This document shows positions 37,345 to 46,730 of a DNA stretch of 64,000 nucleotides, in pieces. Location of the stretch: the NCBI GenBank assembly GCA_946552115.1, contig CAMNRH010000011.1:1-64000 (forward strand), in the 5' to 3' direction. Each line of letters starts with the position of its first letter. The first letter of the stretch is position 1. This stretch comes from an uncultured Lachnospiraceae bacterium (GTDB lineage Bacteria; Bacillota; Clostridia; Lachnospirales; Lachnospiraceae). A program made the position numbers and the translations under genes. A model generated the notes under the pieces. That model saw only the letters and a program-made list of their open reading frames with translations. It was not told where the DNA came from and did not search any database.

Positions 37345-38301
37345 ATGAAAAAACTAACACTTACCAATCACGCGCAGCGGGACACGACTGTGCTTGAAAA
37401 TGAATTTATCGACCATTATATGGCAAAGGCAAACGGAGAATACGTAAAGGTATATCTTCTTCTTTTACGCCATTTGAACGCTCCGTCGGGAACACTTACA
37501 ATATCCCGAATCGCGGATTTGCTCGACCATACGGAAAAGGACGTCATCCGGGCACTTAATTATTGGAAAAAGCAGGGACTTTTAGAATATGAAAATACAT
37601 CTGAAAAAAAAACGCTGGCAGAGCCTCCGGCTCCCGCCCCGGAAGTGTCCAATCTTCAGCAATACAAAAGCCGCAAAGAATTCAAGGAGCTTTTATTCGT
37701 AACAGAACAGTATTTAGGTAAAACACTCTCCGGAACAGACGTTGATACAATTGCATATTTCCATGAAGCACTACATATGTCTACAGATTTAATCGAATAT
37801 CTGATTGAATACTGTGTGGAAAACGGACACAAAAGTATCCATTACATCCGAAAGGTTGCTCTTTCATGGCATGAACGCGGTATTTCTACTGTAGAGGAGG
37901 CGAAAGCCGGAACATTGACCTATAACCGGAACTGCTATTCTGTTCTAAATGCATTCGGTATAAAAGGACGAGCTCCGGCTGCTTCTGAGCTTACCTACAT
38001 AAAAAAATGGAATGAAGAATACGGCTTTTCACCGGATATTATTGCAGAGGCCTGCAGCCGTACTATCAACACAATCCATCAGCCAAGCTTTGACTATGCC
38101 GACACAATTTTAAAGAGCTGGTCTGAAAAAAATGTACACCGCCTCGAAGATATTAAAGCTTTAGATGCCGGCTTTCTGAAGGAAAAGGAACGCCGCAAAA
38201 AACAGACGGCGAAGCCCTCTGTATCAAAAAATAAATTTAATAACTTTGAAGGCCGCTCTTATGATATGAGTGAGCTCGAGCGGAAGCTAATACAGCAATA
38301 A
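37345..38301 (+). CDS. dnaD: DnaD-domain primosome protein
   Basis: 318 aa. The N-terminal winged helix is visible (YVKVYLLLLRHLNAPSGTLTISRIADLLDHTEKDVIRALNYWKKQGLLEYE). Two DnaD-type C-terminal domains follow, one around residues 125-185 and one around 205-265 (the latter with KKWNEEYGFSPDIIAEACSRTI). It helps load the replicative helicase with DnaI, whose gene follows 17 bases later. The tail is basic. Confidence 0.88.
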   Translation: MKKLTLTNHAQRDTTVLENEFIDHYMAKANGEYVKVYLLLLRHLNAPSGTLTISRIADLLDHTEKDVIRALNYWKKQGLLEYENTSEKKTLAEPPAPAPEVSNLQQYKSRKEFKELLFVTEQYLGKTLSGTDVDTIAYFHEALHMSTDLIEYLIEYCVENGHKSIHYIRKVALSWHERGISTVEEAKAGTLTYNRNCYSVLNAFGIKGRAPAASELTYIKKWNEEYGFSPDIIAEACSRTINTIHQPSFDYADTILKSWSEKNVHRLEDIKALDAGFLKEKERRKKQTAKPSVSKNKFNNFEGRSYDMSELERKLIQQ

Positions 38302-38318
38302 CAATAAGGAGTTTTCCT

Positions 38319-39329
38319 ATGGCATTATCTAACTCTCAGTATGACGCGCTTATGCGCACTTACGAACAGCGACAATCAGACAATGAATATACTCTCCGCA
38401 AACACTATGAGGAGGTATATTCTAAAATTCCACAGCTAAAAGAACTGGATTCTGCCATCTCCTCCTTAAGCGTTCAAAAGGCAAAAAGCCTGCTGAACGG
38501 CGATGAGTCCGCGCTTTCTTCTTTAAAAAGCGATATAACAGAGCTGGCTTTAAAAAAACGCGCTCTGCTTCTTAATCATCATTTCCCCGAGGACTATCTG
38601 GAGCTGTCTTATACCTGTCCGGATTGCCGGGATACCGGGTATATCGGCGCCCGGAAGTGCCACTGCTTTAACAAGGCAATCATAGAGCTTTTATATGCAC
38701 AGTCAAATCTACAGGGAATTTTGGAGCAGGAGAATTTTTCCACCTGTTCCCTGGATTATTATTCTTCTAACCACAAGGATCCCCTGACCGGACGCTCCTC
38801 AAAAGAGGCCATATTAACCGCGTTAGAGACCTGTCACAAATTTGTAGATACATTTTCAACCCATTTTCAAAATATATTGTTATATGGAGATACAGGTGTC
38901 GGAAAAACCTTTCTTTCCCACTGTATTGCAAAAGAGCTGATTGAGAGCTCTTATTCTGTTATCTATTTTTCCGCATCCAGACTTTTTGATTTTCTTGCAA
39001 AAGAAGCCTTTTCAAGAAAAGAAGAGGCGGAAGAAGAATACACGCATATCTACGACTGTGAGCTATTAATTATAGACGATTTAGGTTCAGAGCTCTCCAA
39101 CACGTTTACAACATCCAGACTTTTTACCGTGTTAAATGAGCGTATTCTGCGCAGAAAATCAACGATTATTTCTACAAATCTTGCACTTGAGGACATTAAG
39201 TCCATTTATTCTGAACGCATCTTTTCCCGCATCAGCAGCTGCTATACAATGCTCAGGCTGACGGGTGATGATATTAGAATTCAAAAAAAATTATTAAATT
39301 TGGGAGGTACAAATGATGATACGCCGTAA
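38319..39329 (+). CDS. dnaI: DnaI-type helicase loader ATPase
   Basis: 336 aa. An N-terminal coiled segment precedes a zinc-binding module CPDCRDTGYIGARKCHC (about 101-117). The AAA+ core has Walker A LLYGDTGVGKTFLSH and Walker B LLIIDDLGSE, with sensor at ISTNL. It loads the replicative helicase. A ggagttttcc site precedes the ATG. Downstream it overlaps prs by 17 bases. Confidence 0.9.
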   Translation: MALSNSQYDALMRTYEQRQSDNEYTLRKHYEEVYSKIPQLKELDSAISSLSVQKAKSLLNGDESALSSLKSDITELALKKRALLLNHHFPEDYLELSYTCPDCRDTGYIGARKCHCFNKAIIELLYAQSNLQGILEQENFSTCSLDYYSSNHKDPLTGRSSKEAILTALETCHKFVDTFSTHFQNILLYGDTGVGKTFLSHCIAKELIESSYSVIYFSASRLFDFLAKEAFSRKEEAEEEYTHIYDCELLIIDDLGSELSNTFTTSRLFTVLNERILRRKSTIISTNLALEDIKSIYSERIFSRISSCYTMLRLTGDDIRIQKKLLNLGGTNDDTP

Positions 39330-40494
39330 CGAACGCATATTGGATAATATTCCAATCGGAGCTCTGGGTATTATCGCACTGGACGGTTGTCAGGATATGG
39401 GGAAAATGGTTGACAACTATCTTGTAAAATGGCGCAGAGAAAGCGAACATATCTATAAGGATGATGTCGTTTTCAGCGGCTATGAAAGGGACACTTATTT
39501 GATTAACGCCCGGGTTCCAAGATTCGGTTCCGGGGAAGCGAAAGGAATTATTGGGGAATCCGTACGGGGCAGAGACATATATCTGATGGTCGACGTATGC
39601 AATTACAGCCTTACCTACTCTCTTACCGGTCACATCAATCATATGTCGCCGGACGACCATTTTCAAAATCTCAAGCGGGTCATTGCCGCTATCGGCGGCA
39701 AGGCCAGACGGCTGAACGTCATCATGCCGTTTTTATACGAAAGCCGTCAACACAAAAGAAGCGGGCGGGAATCCCTTGACTGCGCACTTGCGCTTCAAGA
39801 GCTTGTAAGAATGGGAGTTGACAATATCATCACTTTTGACGCCCACGATCCCAGAGTGCAGAATGCCATTCCGTTAAGCGGCTTTGAAACAGTAAAGCCG
39901 ACCTATCAATTTGTAAAGGGACTCTTAAGAAGCTATGACGACCTTCAGATTGACAGCGACCATATGATGGCAATCAGCCCGGATGAGGGCGCAACTGGGC
40001 GCGCCGTTTACCTTGCAAACGTATTAAATCTTGACATGGGAATGTTCTATAAACGGCGCGACTATACGAAGATTGTGAATGGGCGCAACCCTATTGTTGC
40101 CCATGAATTTCTCGGCTCCTCCGTAGAGGGTAAGGATGTTATTATTCTGGACGACATGATTTCCTCCGGAGACAGTATTCTGGATGTCGCCCGCCAGCTA
40201 AAGCAGCGGAAAGCAAAACGTATCTTCGCCGCCGCAACTTTCGGACTGTTTACCAACGGGCTGGACAAGTTTGACGAAGCCTATGACGAAGGCATTATCA
40301 ATGCTATTCTTACAACCAATCTTATCTACCAGACGCCGGAGCTTCTTAAACGGCCCTACTATATTAATTGCGATATGAGTAAATATATCGCACTTATGAT
40401 TGATACTCTGAATCATGACGGATCTATCAGCAGTATTCTGTCACCAAATGAGCGGATCCAATACGCGGTAGATAATTATAAAAACAGAAAATAA
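39313..40494 (+). CDS. prs: ribose-phosphate pyrophosphokinase
   Basis: 393 aa, the long variant usual in Lachnospiraceae rather than the 310-320 aa form. It makes PRPP from ribose 5-phosphate and ATP. Visible motifs: the ATP-loop-like MPFLYESRQHKRSGRE, the metal site FDAHDPRVQ, and the PRPP loop VIILDDMISSGDSI. The N-terminus is extended by about 60 residues. Tandem ATGs at 39313 and 39316 follow a gggaggta site. It overlaps the end of dnaI and ends in a bidirectional terminator. Confidence 0.9.
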   Translation: MMIRRNERILDNIPIGALGIIALDGCQDMGKMVDNYLVKWRRESEHIYKDDVVFSGYERDTYLINARVPRFGSGEAKGIIGESVRGRDIYLMVDVCNYSLTYSLTGHINHMSPDDHFQNLKRVIAAIGGKARRLNVIMPFLYESRQHKRSGRESLDCALALQELVRMGVDNIITFDAHDPRVQNAIPLSGFETVKPTYQFVKGLLRSYDDLQIDSDHMMAISPDEGATGRAVYLANVLNLDMGMFYKRRDYTKIVNGRNPIVAHEFLGSSVEGKDVIILDDMISSGDSILDVARQLKQRKAKRIFAAATFGLFTNGLDKFDEAYDEGIINAILTTNLIYQTPELLKRPYYINCDMSKYIALMIDTLNHDGSISSILSPNERIQYAVDNYKNRK

Positions 40495-40507
40495 ATCCAT
40501 GATCACA

Positions 40508-40547
40508 GGGGCTGTCCTGAAAATACAATTCAGCGATAACCCCTTTT
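40508..40547. terminator. bidirectional terminator between prs and the yhaN-like gene
   Basis: Imperfect hairpin ggggctgtcctgaa / ttcagcgataacccc followed by tttt, between converging genes. Confidence 0.7.
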
Positions 40548-40562
40548 CATATCCGACATTTT

Positions 40563-42137
40563 TCAGAAAATATCAACCTTCCTGTAAGGTATTTTTAATT
40601 TCTCAAGCGCTTCCTCTTCCCGCCTTTGGCAGGTAAAAATAATCACCTGTTTTTTATTTTCATGCAGCCATTTCAAAGTCCGCGCCAGTCTCTCGTCATC
40701 ATAACAGACAAAGGTATCATCCAGAATCACCGGGTAATCCTCCTTATACAGAAGCCTGCCCGCCGCCATTCGAAGCGCAAAATACACCTGTTCAAGAGTT
40801 CCCCTGCTCACCTGCGCGGTGGAAATCTTCCGTCCGTCCGACAAAAGCCCCATGAGAAGCCCCTGTCCGGGCTCCTCCTCAAGAATCAGCCGTGAATATT
40901 TTCCGCCCGTAATTTCACATATAATGTCTGACGCATCTGCATTCAGGCTTCCCTTAAGCTTCTTCTGAAACCCATCCGACAGCTCCTCAATCCGCTCGGC
41001 CGCAAGCTGCAAAGCACAGCTTTTTCTTTCATACTTTTTATGCTCATCCGACGTCTCATCAAGCTCCTCAAGCGTCTCCTTAAGATTATCATACTGCACC
41101 TGTTTCTCCCTGAGCTCTCCTGCACGATGCTCATATTCCCAAATCAATTTTTCATAGGGAATCTTCTCTTCCTCCGGCGTAATTTCCTCAAGAATCAGCT
41201 CCGGCTCTGTCTTCACTTGTTTTTTTGCTATTTTCATCCGATTCCAGATATAAATAAGGCCGCACAAAAACATAACGACAGTAACAAATGAATTCCACGG
41301 TCTTGGTATAAATAAAAATGAAAGAATAAGGGCAGCAATAAAAACAAGAATTTCCACTGGATGTATCCGCCATTTCGGAGGCCGAAGCTCGTCCAGCATC
41401 CGCTGCTTTACCTCGGACGCCTCTTTCTCTCTCTGCTCCATACGCTCTCTTCTATTTGTGATTTCCTCCTCAAGAAGCCCCTGCTCCTCCGTAATACGAT
41501 GAATATCGCGCCAAATATAAGAAAGCTCCTGCTCCACTCGGTCGCGCTTCTCCTGCTTTTTCCTGATTTCCCCGCGAATACGGCGCTCCGCCTCTTTCCT
41601 GTCATCCTGAAGCTTCTTAAGCGCCGCGTCAAGATTCAAATCACTGTCCCCTGTCACGTAATAATTCGTCGCGTAATTCTTAAGCTCAGCCGCCAAAGAG
41701 CTGCCCGGCTGTACCTTTAATTGTGCAACAGAAACCGTATTTTCATATCCAGAGGCCGTAAGCCCGTCAAGAAGCATATCCAGATCCCCGTCCTCAGCGC
41801 TTAATGCTTCCCCATCCTCCTGACAGATGATTTGCACTTTTTTTGCGTATTTATCAAAATTTCTTTCAATTATAAAATGCTTTCCTCCGACCTCAAGCGT
41901 CAGCCTGCCAGAGTAATAATTGGGATTCTCCCACGGCTCATACCGGGAAAATATATCGCTGTTCGCGGCACGTCCGCGCCCCCTTTCGATCCCAAACAGC
42001 ATTCCCTTAATAAATGTATGGAGCGTTGATTTCCCCGACTCGTTTTCCCCGTATAACAACTGAATCCCTTCTGTAAGAGCAATACTTTTATCTCTAAATT
42101 TTCCAAAATTTTTTAGCACTAATTCACAGATTTTCAT
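40563..42137 (-). CDS. YhaN-like AAA ATPase (SbcC/Rad50 type) with membrane hairpin
   Basis: 524 aa. Walker A is YGENESGKSTLHTFIKG (about 30-46), the ABC signature region is STAQVSRGTLEQVYFALRMAAGRLL, and Walker B is YPVILDDTFVCYDDERL. Between the two ATPase halves lies a coiled coil interrupted by two adjacent membrane segments (VEILVFIAALILSFLFI and FVTVVMFLCGLIYIW). This matches YhaN rather than soluble SbcC, at about half of YhaN's length. It is encoded directly after the YhaO-like nuclease, one base apart. Likely a DNA end-processing pair. Confidence 0.85.
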   Translation of the reverse strand: MKICELVLKNFGKFRDKSIALTEGIQLLYGENESGKSTLHTFIKGMLFGIERGRGRAANSDIFSRYEPWENPNYYSGRLTLEVGGKHFIIERNFDKYAKKVQIICQEDGEALSAEDGDLDMLLDGLTASGYENTVSVAQLKVQPGSSLAAELKNYATNYYVTGDSDLNLDAALKKLQDDRKEAERRIRGEIRKKQEKRDRVEQELSYIWRDIHRITEEQGLLEEEITNRRERMEQREKEASEVKQRMLDELRPPKWRIHPVEILVFIAALILSFLFIPRPWNSFVTVVMFLCGLIYIWNRMKIAKKQVKTEPELILEEITPEEEKIPYEKLIWEYEHRAGELREKQVQYDNLKETLEELDETSDEHKKYERKSCALQLAAERIEELSDGFQKKLKGSLNADASDIICEITGGKYSRLILEEEPGQGLLMGLLSDGRKISTAQVSRGTLEQVYFALRMAAGRLLYKEDYPVILDDTFVCYDDERLARTLKWLHENKKQVIIFTCQRREEEALEKLKIPYRKVDIF

Positions 42138-42138
42138 A

Positions 42139-43194
42139 TTATCCCTTTCTCGTTTCCATCAGAGCATACACTCCTTCACACATCGCCTGATATTCAAGAC
42201 TCCCCTCGTCATTTCCGGAAAAGCTCTCAATAAACTGTCCGAGAATATTTTCACGGTTCTGCTCTTTAAGCTTTGTAAACTGATAGGCATAGGTGGTATT
42301 ATCAACTACCTCAACAATATTTCCATATACGTTAAGGCTCTCCGTATCAAACTCCGTCTCCGGGTCCCTCTGACCTGTCAGGATAATTTTATATATATGC
42401 TGCTCGCCTTTTTCCCTGATTTTTTTCCCAATCTCCTCCTTAAGCCCGCGCTCTGTCATCTCTTTATTTACACGGACCTTAAGATGGACATACTCTCTTG
42501 ACGCTGCCGGAACGAATGTAAACTTGCAGCCTCTTTCTGTTATTTCTCCCGAAATATAACCGTGAACCCCTGTGTCATTTTTATCGATGGGCTCCAGCGC
42601 CCCCGCATAGGCCGCCTTTCCCGGACTGATTTGCTGCGGTTTGTGAACATGCCCCAGCGCTATATAATCATACCCCAGTCTCAGTAAATCCTCTTTCTTT
42701 AACGGAATATGATTCTCATCCCCGCCGTGAACAAGCAGGATTTCACAGGCCTGCCGTTTTCCGGGAAATGCGGTCTTACAGCGCTCTTCCTTAATTTCTC
42801 TTGATGTATAACTAAGTCCGTATACGGCAAGAGAATATTCCGGAAATTCTATACAGGATATTTCCGGCGACAATATCATATGTACGTTTTCTTCCCACTG
42901 AAAGCTCCTATAATAGGAATCTTTCTTGAGATAATCATGATTTCCCGCTATAATAACAACTTTCGTCACGGTAAGCCTGCCAAACATATAATTCAGCTCT
43001 CTAAGCTCCCGCCTTAAAGGCTGTCTGTGAAACAAATCTCCGGCAATCAACAGCAGTTCCGTCCTCTGCTCCTCACATATGCTCAGAATCCGTTCCAGAC
43101 TGTCCCATATTTCCTTTTTCCTTTTTCCTTGCCGCGCGCTTCCACTGTCCGGATTTGCTCCCAAATGCACGTCTGCGATGTGTATGAATTTCAT
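42139..43194 (-). CDS. YhaO/SbcD-like metallophosphoesterase nuclease
   Basis: 351 aa. Metal-binding motifs of the calcineurin-like nuclease family are present: HIADVHLGANPD, LIAGDLFHRQPL, VIIAGNHDYLKKDS, LLVHGGDENH and ALGHVHKPQ. The C-terminal region is short. It has a clear agaggagcag site before its ATG, although its first 122 bases overlap the end of the histidine kinase ORF in another frame. Partner of the YhaN-like ATPase. Confidence 0.9.
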   Translation of the reverse strand: MKFIHIADVHLGANPDSGSARQGKRKKEIWDSLERILSICEEQRTELLLIAGDLFHRQPLRRELRELNYMFGRLTVTKVVIIAGNHDYLKKDSYYRSFQWEENVHMILSPEISCIEFPEYSLAVYGLSYTSREIKEERCKTAFPGKRQACEILLVHGGDENHIPLKKEDLLRLGYDYIALGHVHKPQQISPGKAAYAGALEPIDKNDTGVHGYISGEITERGCKFTFVPAASREYVHLKVRVNKEMTERGLKEEIGKKIREKGEQHIYKIILTGQRDPETEFDTESLNVYGNIVEVVDNTTYAYQFTKLKEQNRENILGQFIESFSGNDEGSLEYQAMCEGVYALMETRKG

Positions 43195-44338
43195 TTGTCT
43201 GCTCCTCTTTTTTCTCGTCTTTGGATGGCAACGTTACAATAAACTGCGTCCTGTTATCATCACTTTTCGCACGAATCCGTCCGCCGTGCATCTCCACAAT
43301 TTCTTTCGCAATGGCAAGGCCCAGCCCCGCACCTCCGGTTCCGCTCGACCGGGCATTGTCTACCCGGTAAAATTTTTCAAAAATTGTCTGCAGCATATCG
43401 CCCGGAATCTTGTCTCCCTGATTCATAAATGTAATTTCAATATTATTTTTTACCGTCTGGGCGCCAATCGCAATCCTTGTATCCTCATAGCAATAGGCAA
43501 TCGCATTTCTCAATATATTATCAAATACTCTCGCAAGCTTGTCCGGATCCCCGTACACTGCCAGATTTTCCTCAACATTCACCTCACAGAAAAGCCTTTT
43601 TTCCTGCAGCACCCCGTAAAGCTCATCCGCAAGCTGCTCAAGCATCATCGATAAATTAATCTCCACAGGCTCCAGTTCAATTTTCTGAAGATTATATCTC
43701 GTAATATCAAAAAATTCGTTAATCAGCTCTCCCAATCGGATTGATTTTTCAAACGCTATACGTATATATTTTTCCCGTTCCTCTCCCGGCATATCCGGAT
43801 GCCCCTCAAGCATACTCAGATAAGCCACAATCGAGGTAAGCGGAGTCTTTAAATCATGCGCAAGAAAAAGCACAAGGTCATTTTTCCTCTTCTCCCCCTC
43901 TTCCGACTCAAGCTCCTGACGTTTTAATGTCGCCTTAATCTCATTCAACCGAATCTCAATAGGCTTAAGCTCTGTAATAAGCCTGATTGGCTCCGTAGAT
44001 TCCGAGACAATATTTTCAATACCATCTTCAACCTGATTCAGATAAACCACCATCTTTGTGAGCGCAATATAAAAAAACAGCGCAAAAAGAAGAAGAAATC
44101 CGACAATCATAAAAAACATTTTATTATTACCGATAAGCTGCCAATATAAATTAATTGCATCTTCCTCTTTCATATGAAAGAATGTAAGCACATTTATAAA
44201 GGCCTGTGAAAAGCTGTCATTATAAACGCCGTCAATAACATAATTCAGCAGAAACCCGCCGACAAATACCGCCAGCGCGGTAACAAGCACTGTCTGAAGC
44301 AAAATGCTGAATTTCAATTTCCGATAATTATTCCTCAA
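43073..44338 (-). CDS. VanS-like sensor histidine kinase
   Basis: 421 aa with a TTG start overlapping the end of the regulator gene by 11 bases. Two membrane spans (about 10-32 and 74-94) frame a short external loop. A linker and the phosphoacceptor motif FLAHDLKTPLTSIVAYLSMLEG follow. The N box (VFDNILRNAIAYCYEDT), F/G boxes (GTGGAGLGLAIAKEIVEMHGG) and end (FIVTLPSK) complete it. Beyond the catalytic domain a basic ~40-residue tail runs into the next gene. The receptor loop is too short to suggest a ligand. No vanHAX-type genes are near. Confidence 0.88.
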   Translation of the reverse strand: MRNNYRKLKFSILLQTVLVTALAVFVGGFLLNYVIDGVYNDSFSQAFINVLTFFHMKEEDAINLYWQLIGNNKMFFMIVGFLLLFALFFYIALTKMVVYLNQVEDGIENIVSESTEPIRLITELKPIEIRLNEIKATLKRQELESEEGEKRKNDLVLFLAHDLKTPLTSIVAYLSMLEGHPDMPGEEREKYIRIAFEKSIRLGELINEFFDITRYNLQKIELEPVEINLSMMLEQLADELYGVLQEKRLFCEVNVEENLAVYGDPDKLARVFDNILRNAIAYCYEDTRIAIGAQTVKNNIEITFMNQGDKIPGDMLQTIFEKFYRVDNARSSGTGGAGLGLAIAKEIVEMHGGRIRAKSDDNRTQFIVTLPSKDEKKEEQTNEIHTHRRRAFGSKSGQWKRAARKKEKGNMGQSGTDSEHM

Positions 44339-45017
44339 CCTTATACCCTACTCCCCACACAGTTTTAATAAAATCCGACTTTCCTGTAGGCCCGTTCATT
44401 TTCTCCCGCAAATGCCTGATATGCACCATCACCGTGTTATTACTGTTTTTATAATATTTTTCATTCCACACTTTCTCAAACAGCTCCTCAGAGCTTATAA
44501 CCTTACCGCGGTTCTCGCAAAGCAGCCAGAGAATGTCAAATTCAATCGGCGTAAGCGTAAGCGACACTTCATTATAAACACATTCATGAGAATTTCTGTC
44601 CAGAAAAAGTCCTCCGAAATCAATAATATTTCCGCCGTCTTTCGTACCGTCATTATATTGGGTAGAGCGCCGTATCTGCGCTTTCACCCGCGCAACCAGC
44701 TCCAGCGGATTAAAGGGCTTCGGAATATAATCGTCCGCCCCCAGCGTAAGTCCTGTAATCTTATCAATATATTCCGTCTTAGCTGTCAGCATAATCACCG
44801 GAAATGTATATTTTTCCCTGATTTGCTTCAAAATCTGAAAGCCGTCTACATCCGGAAGCATAATATCCAGAATCGCAAGATCAATCCGGGTATTGCGGAT
44901 ACAAGCCAGCGCTTCCTCGCCGGTATAAAACTTTAGTACATTATACTGATCATTTTGAAGATACAGCTCAATAACGTCTGCAATCTCCCTCTCATCATCA
45001 ACAACAAGAATATTCAT
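44328..45017 (-). CDS. VanR-like OmpR-family response regulator
   Basis: 229 aa. The receiver has the phosphoacceptor Asp in LAILDIMLPDVDGF and the Lys in DDYIPKPFNPLELVARVKAQIRR, a stretch very like VanR. The winged-helix effector follows (LTPIEFDILWLLCENRGKVISSEELFEKVWNEKY ... VWGVGYKVEE). It forms a two-component pair with the kinase. A REP element lies just before the start, between it and asnS. Confidence 0.93.
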   Translation of the reverse strand: MNILVVDDEREIADVIELYLQNDQYNVLKFYTGEEALACIRNTRIDLAILDIMLPDVDGFQILKQIREKYTFPVIMLTAKTEYIDKITGLTLGADDYIPKPFNPLELVARVKAQIRRSTQYNDGTKDGGNIIDFGGLFLDRNSHECVYNEVSLTLTPIEFDILWLLCENRGKVISSEELFEKVWNEKYYKNSNNTVMVHIRHLREKMNGPTGKSDFIKTVWGVGYKVEE

Positions 45018-45032
45018 ACTGCTCCTCCTATG

Positions 45033-45093
45033 TTGGGGACGGGGGAAATTTAAATTTCCCCCGTCCCGGATTGATTTATCCCTGTCCCCAATT
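45033..45093. repeat. REP-like element, copy 11 (response regulator/asnS)
   Basis: Core gttggggacggggg / cccccgtcccggatt with an AT-rich aaatttaaatt centre and a ccctgtcccc tail, just before the asnS stop. It is the rightmost copy; I see none from here to 64 kb. Confidence 0.88.
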
Positions 45094-46485
45094 CTAAAGC
45101 TCGCAGTTATTCACTGTCCTCGGGAACGGAACTACATCCCGGATATTCCCCATTCCAGTCAGATACATAACGCATCTTTCAAATCCGAGACCAAAGCCCG
45201 CATGTCTGGTCGACCCATATTTTCTAAGATCCAGATAGAACCCATAATCCTCATCCTTAAGCCCCAGCTCCCGCATTCTTGCATGGAGCTTTGCAAAGTC
45301 GTCCTCTCTCTGGCTCCCGCCGATAATTTCCCCAATGCCTGGAACAAGGCAATCAACTGCCGCGACAGTCTTTCCGTCATTATTTTGTTTCATATAAAAC
45401 GCTTTAATATCTTTTGGATAGTCAGTTACAAATACCGGGCGTTTATAAACCTCTTCTGTTAAATAGCGCTCATGCTCTGTCTGCAAATCTGCCCCCCATG
45501 ACACCTTATACTCAAACCTGTCATTTTCTTTCTCCAAAAGCTCTATTGCTTCTGTATAAGTGATTCTGGCAAAATCTGAGGTTGCCACATTATTAAGCCT
45601 GTCAAGAAGTCCCTTATCTACAAAGGAGTTAAAAAATTTCATTTCCTCCGGCGCATGCTCAAGCACATAATCGATAACATATTTGAGCATGGCCTCCGCA
45701 ACGTCCATGTCATCCTCTAAATCTGCGAATGCCATCTCCGGCTCCAGCATCCAGAACTCCGCCGCATGTCTGGTTGTATTGGAATTCTCGGCCCGGAAAG
45801 TCGGCCCGAACGTATAGATATTTTTAAAAGCCTGCGCGTAAGTTTCAGCATTCAATTGCCCGCTCACCGTAAGGCTTGTCTCTTTCCCGAAGAAATCCCC
45901 TGAATAATCTACCGCCCCCTCGCCGGTACGCGGAATATTCTCCATGTCCATCGTCGTTACCCGGAACATCTCCCCGGCTCCCTCACAGTCGCTTCCGGTA
46001 ATAATCGGGGTATGCACATATACAAAATCCCTTTCCTGGAAAAATTTATGAAGCGCATAAGCGGTCAGCGAGCGTACACGAAATACTGCCTGAAAGGTAT
46101 TTGTCCGCGGACGCAAATGTGAAATTGTCCGGAGATATTCGAAGCTGTGACGCTTTTTTTGAAGCGGATAATCCGGTGCGGACGCTCCTTCAACCTCCAC
46201 GGTCTTCGCCTGTATCTCAAACGGCTGCTTTGCCTGAGGAGTCGCAACCAGCGTTCCGGTTACAATGATCGCGGCGCCTACATTTAACTTTGATATTTCT
46301 TCAAAATTTTTCATTGTATCATGGTACACAATCTGAAGCGTCTCAAAAAAGGTACCGTCGCTTACCACGATAAATCCAAAGGCTTTTGAATCGCGGATAC
46401 TGCGTACCCAGCCTCCTACCGTAATTTCTTTCTCAAGATACGCTTCTCTGTTCTTGTATAAATCTCTGATATTAATCAATTCCAT
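45094..46485 (-). CDS. asnS: asparaginyl-tRNA synthetase
   Basis: 463 aa, class IIb. The N-terminal OB-fold anticodon domain ([25 protein letters not shown]) is followed by the catalytic domain with motif 2 ([24 protein letters not shown]) and motif 3 ([16 protein letters not shown]). Residues around [13 protein letters not shown] fit AsnRS rather than AspRS. No T-box was found in the ~145-base upstream gap to degV. Confidence 0.95.
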   Translation of the reverse strand: MELINIRDLYKNREAYLEKEITVGGWVRSIRDSKAFGFIVVSDGTFFETLQIVYHDTMKNFEEISKLNVGAAIIVTGTLVATPQAKQPFEIQAKTVEVEGASAPDYPLQKKRHSFEYLRTISHLRPRTNTFQAVFRVRSLTAYALHKFFQERDFVYVHTPIITGSDCEGAGEMFRVTTMDMENIPRTGEGAVDYSGDFFGKETSLTVSGQLNAETYAQAFKNIYTFGPTFRAENSNTTRHAAEFWMLEPEMAFADLEDDMDVAEAMLKYVIDYVLEHAPEEMKFFNSFVDKGLLDRLNNVATSDFARITYTEAIELLEKENDRFEYKVSWGADLQTEHERYLTEEVYKRPVFVTDYPKDIKAFYMKQNNDGKTVAAVDCLVPGIGEIIGGSQREDDFAKLHARMRELGLKDEDYGFYLDLRKYGSTRHAGFGLGFERCVMYLTGMGNIRDVVPFPRTVNNCEL

Positions 46486-46614
46486 ACCTGTATACTCCTT
46501 TTCGCTTTTTCATTAACCATTCAGGGAAGCTATCCAATCCTTTTGCCACCCATATGTGGACATTTTACCACATTTTATCATATTTTAAAAGGCACGTTCC
46601 ACGCAGAATAAATA

Positions 46615-46642
46615 TTGCTTTTTTTCATATTTGACTTATAAT
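46615..46642 (+). promoter_or_regulatory. probable promoter of the degV-to-novel-operon gene train
   Basis: TTGCTT (46615-46620), 16-base spacer, perfect TATAAT (46637-46642). The leader of about 80 bases holds a small tcagc/gctga hairpin before degV. No other convincing promoter was seen before the lectin gene. Confidence 0.6.
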
Positions 46643-46730
46643 TGTTTATATACGATATCATCAGCGAATCCATGCTGACGAAGACAAAAAAACAGACGGA
46701 ATATATTGTATAAGAGAGGGCTTAAAAACA

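Noticed and set aside
43073-45017. Vancomycin resistance locus
   Set aside because: Only a VanRS-like regulator pair is present; no vanH, vanA/B-type ligase, vanX or vanY is in the window.
6934-45093. Repeated GC-rich palindromes considered as CRISPR repeats
   Set aside because: Copies are kilobases apart, have no regular spacers and no cas genes nearby. They fit dispersed REP-like elements with a RAYT.
46486-46730. T-box upstream of asnS
   Set aside because: No GGTGG-type T-box or terminator/antiterminator pair was found in the gap; only a degV-side promoter is seen.
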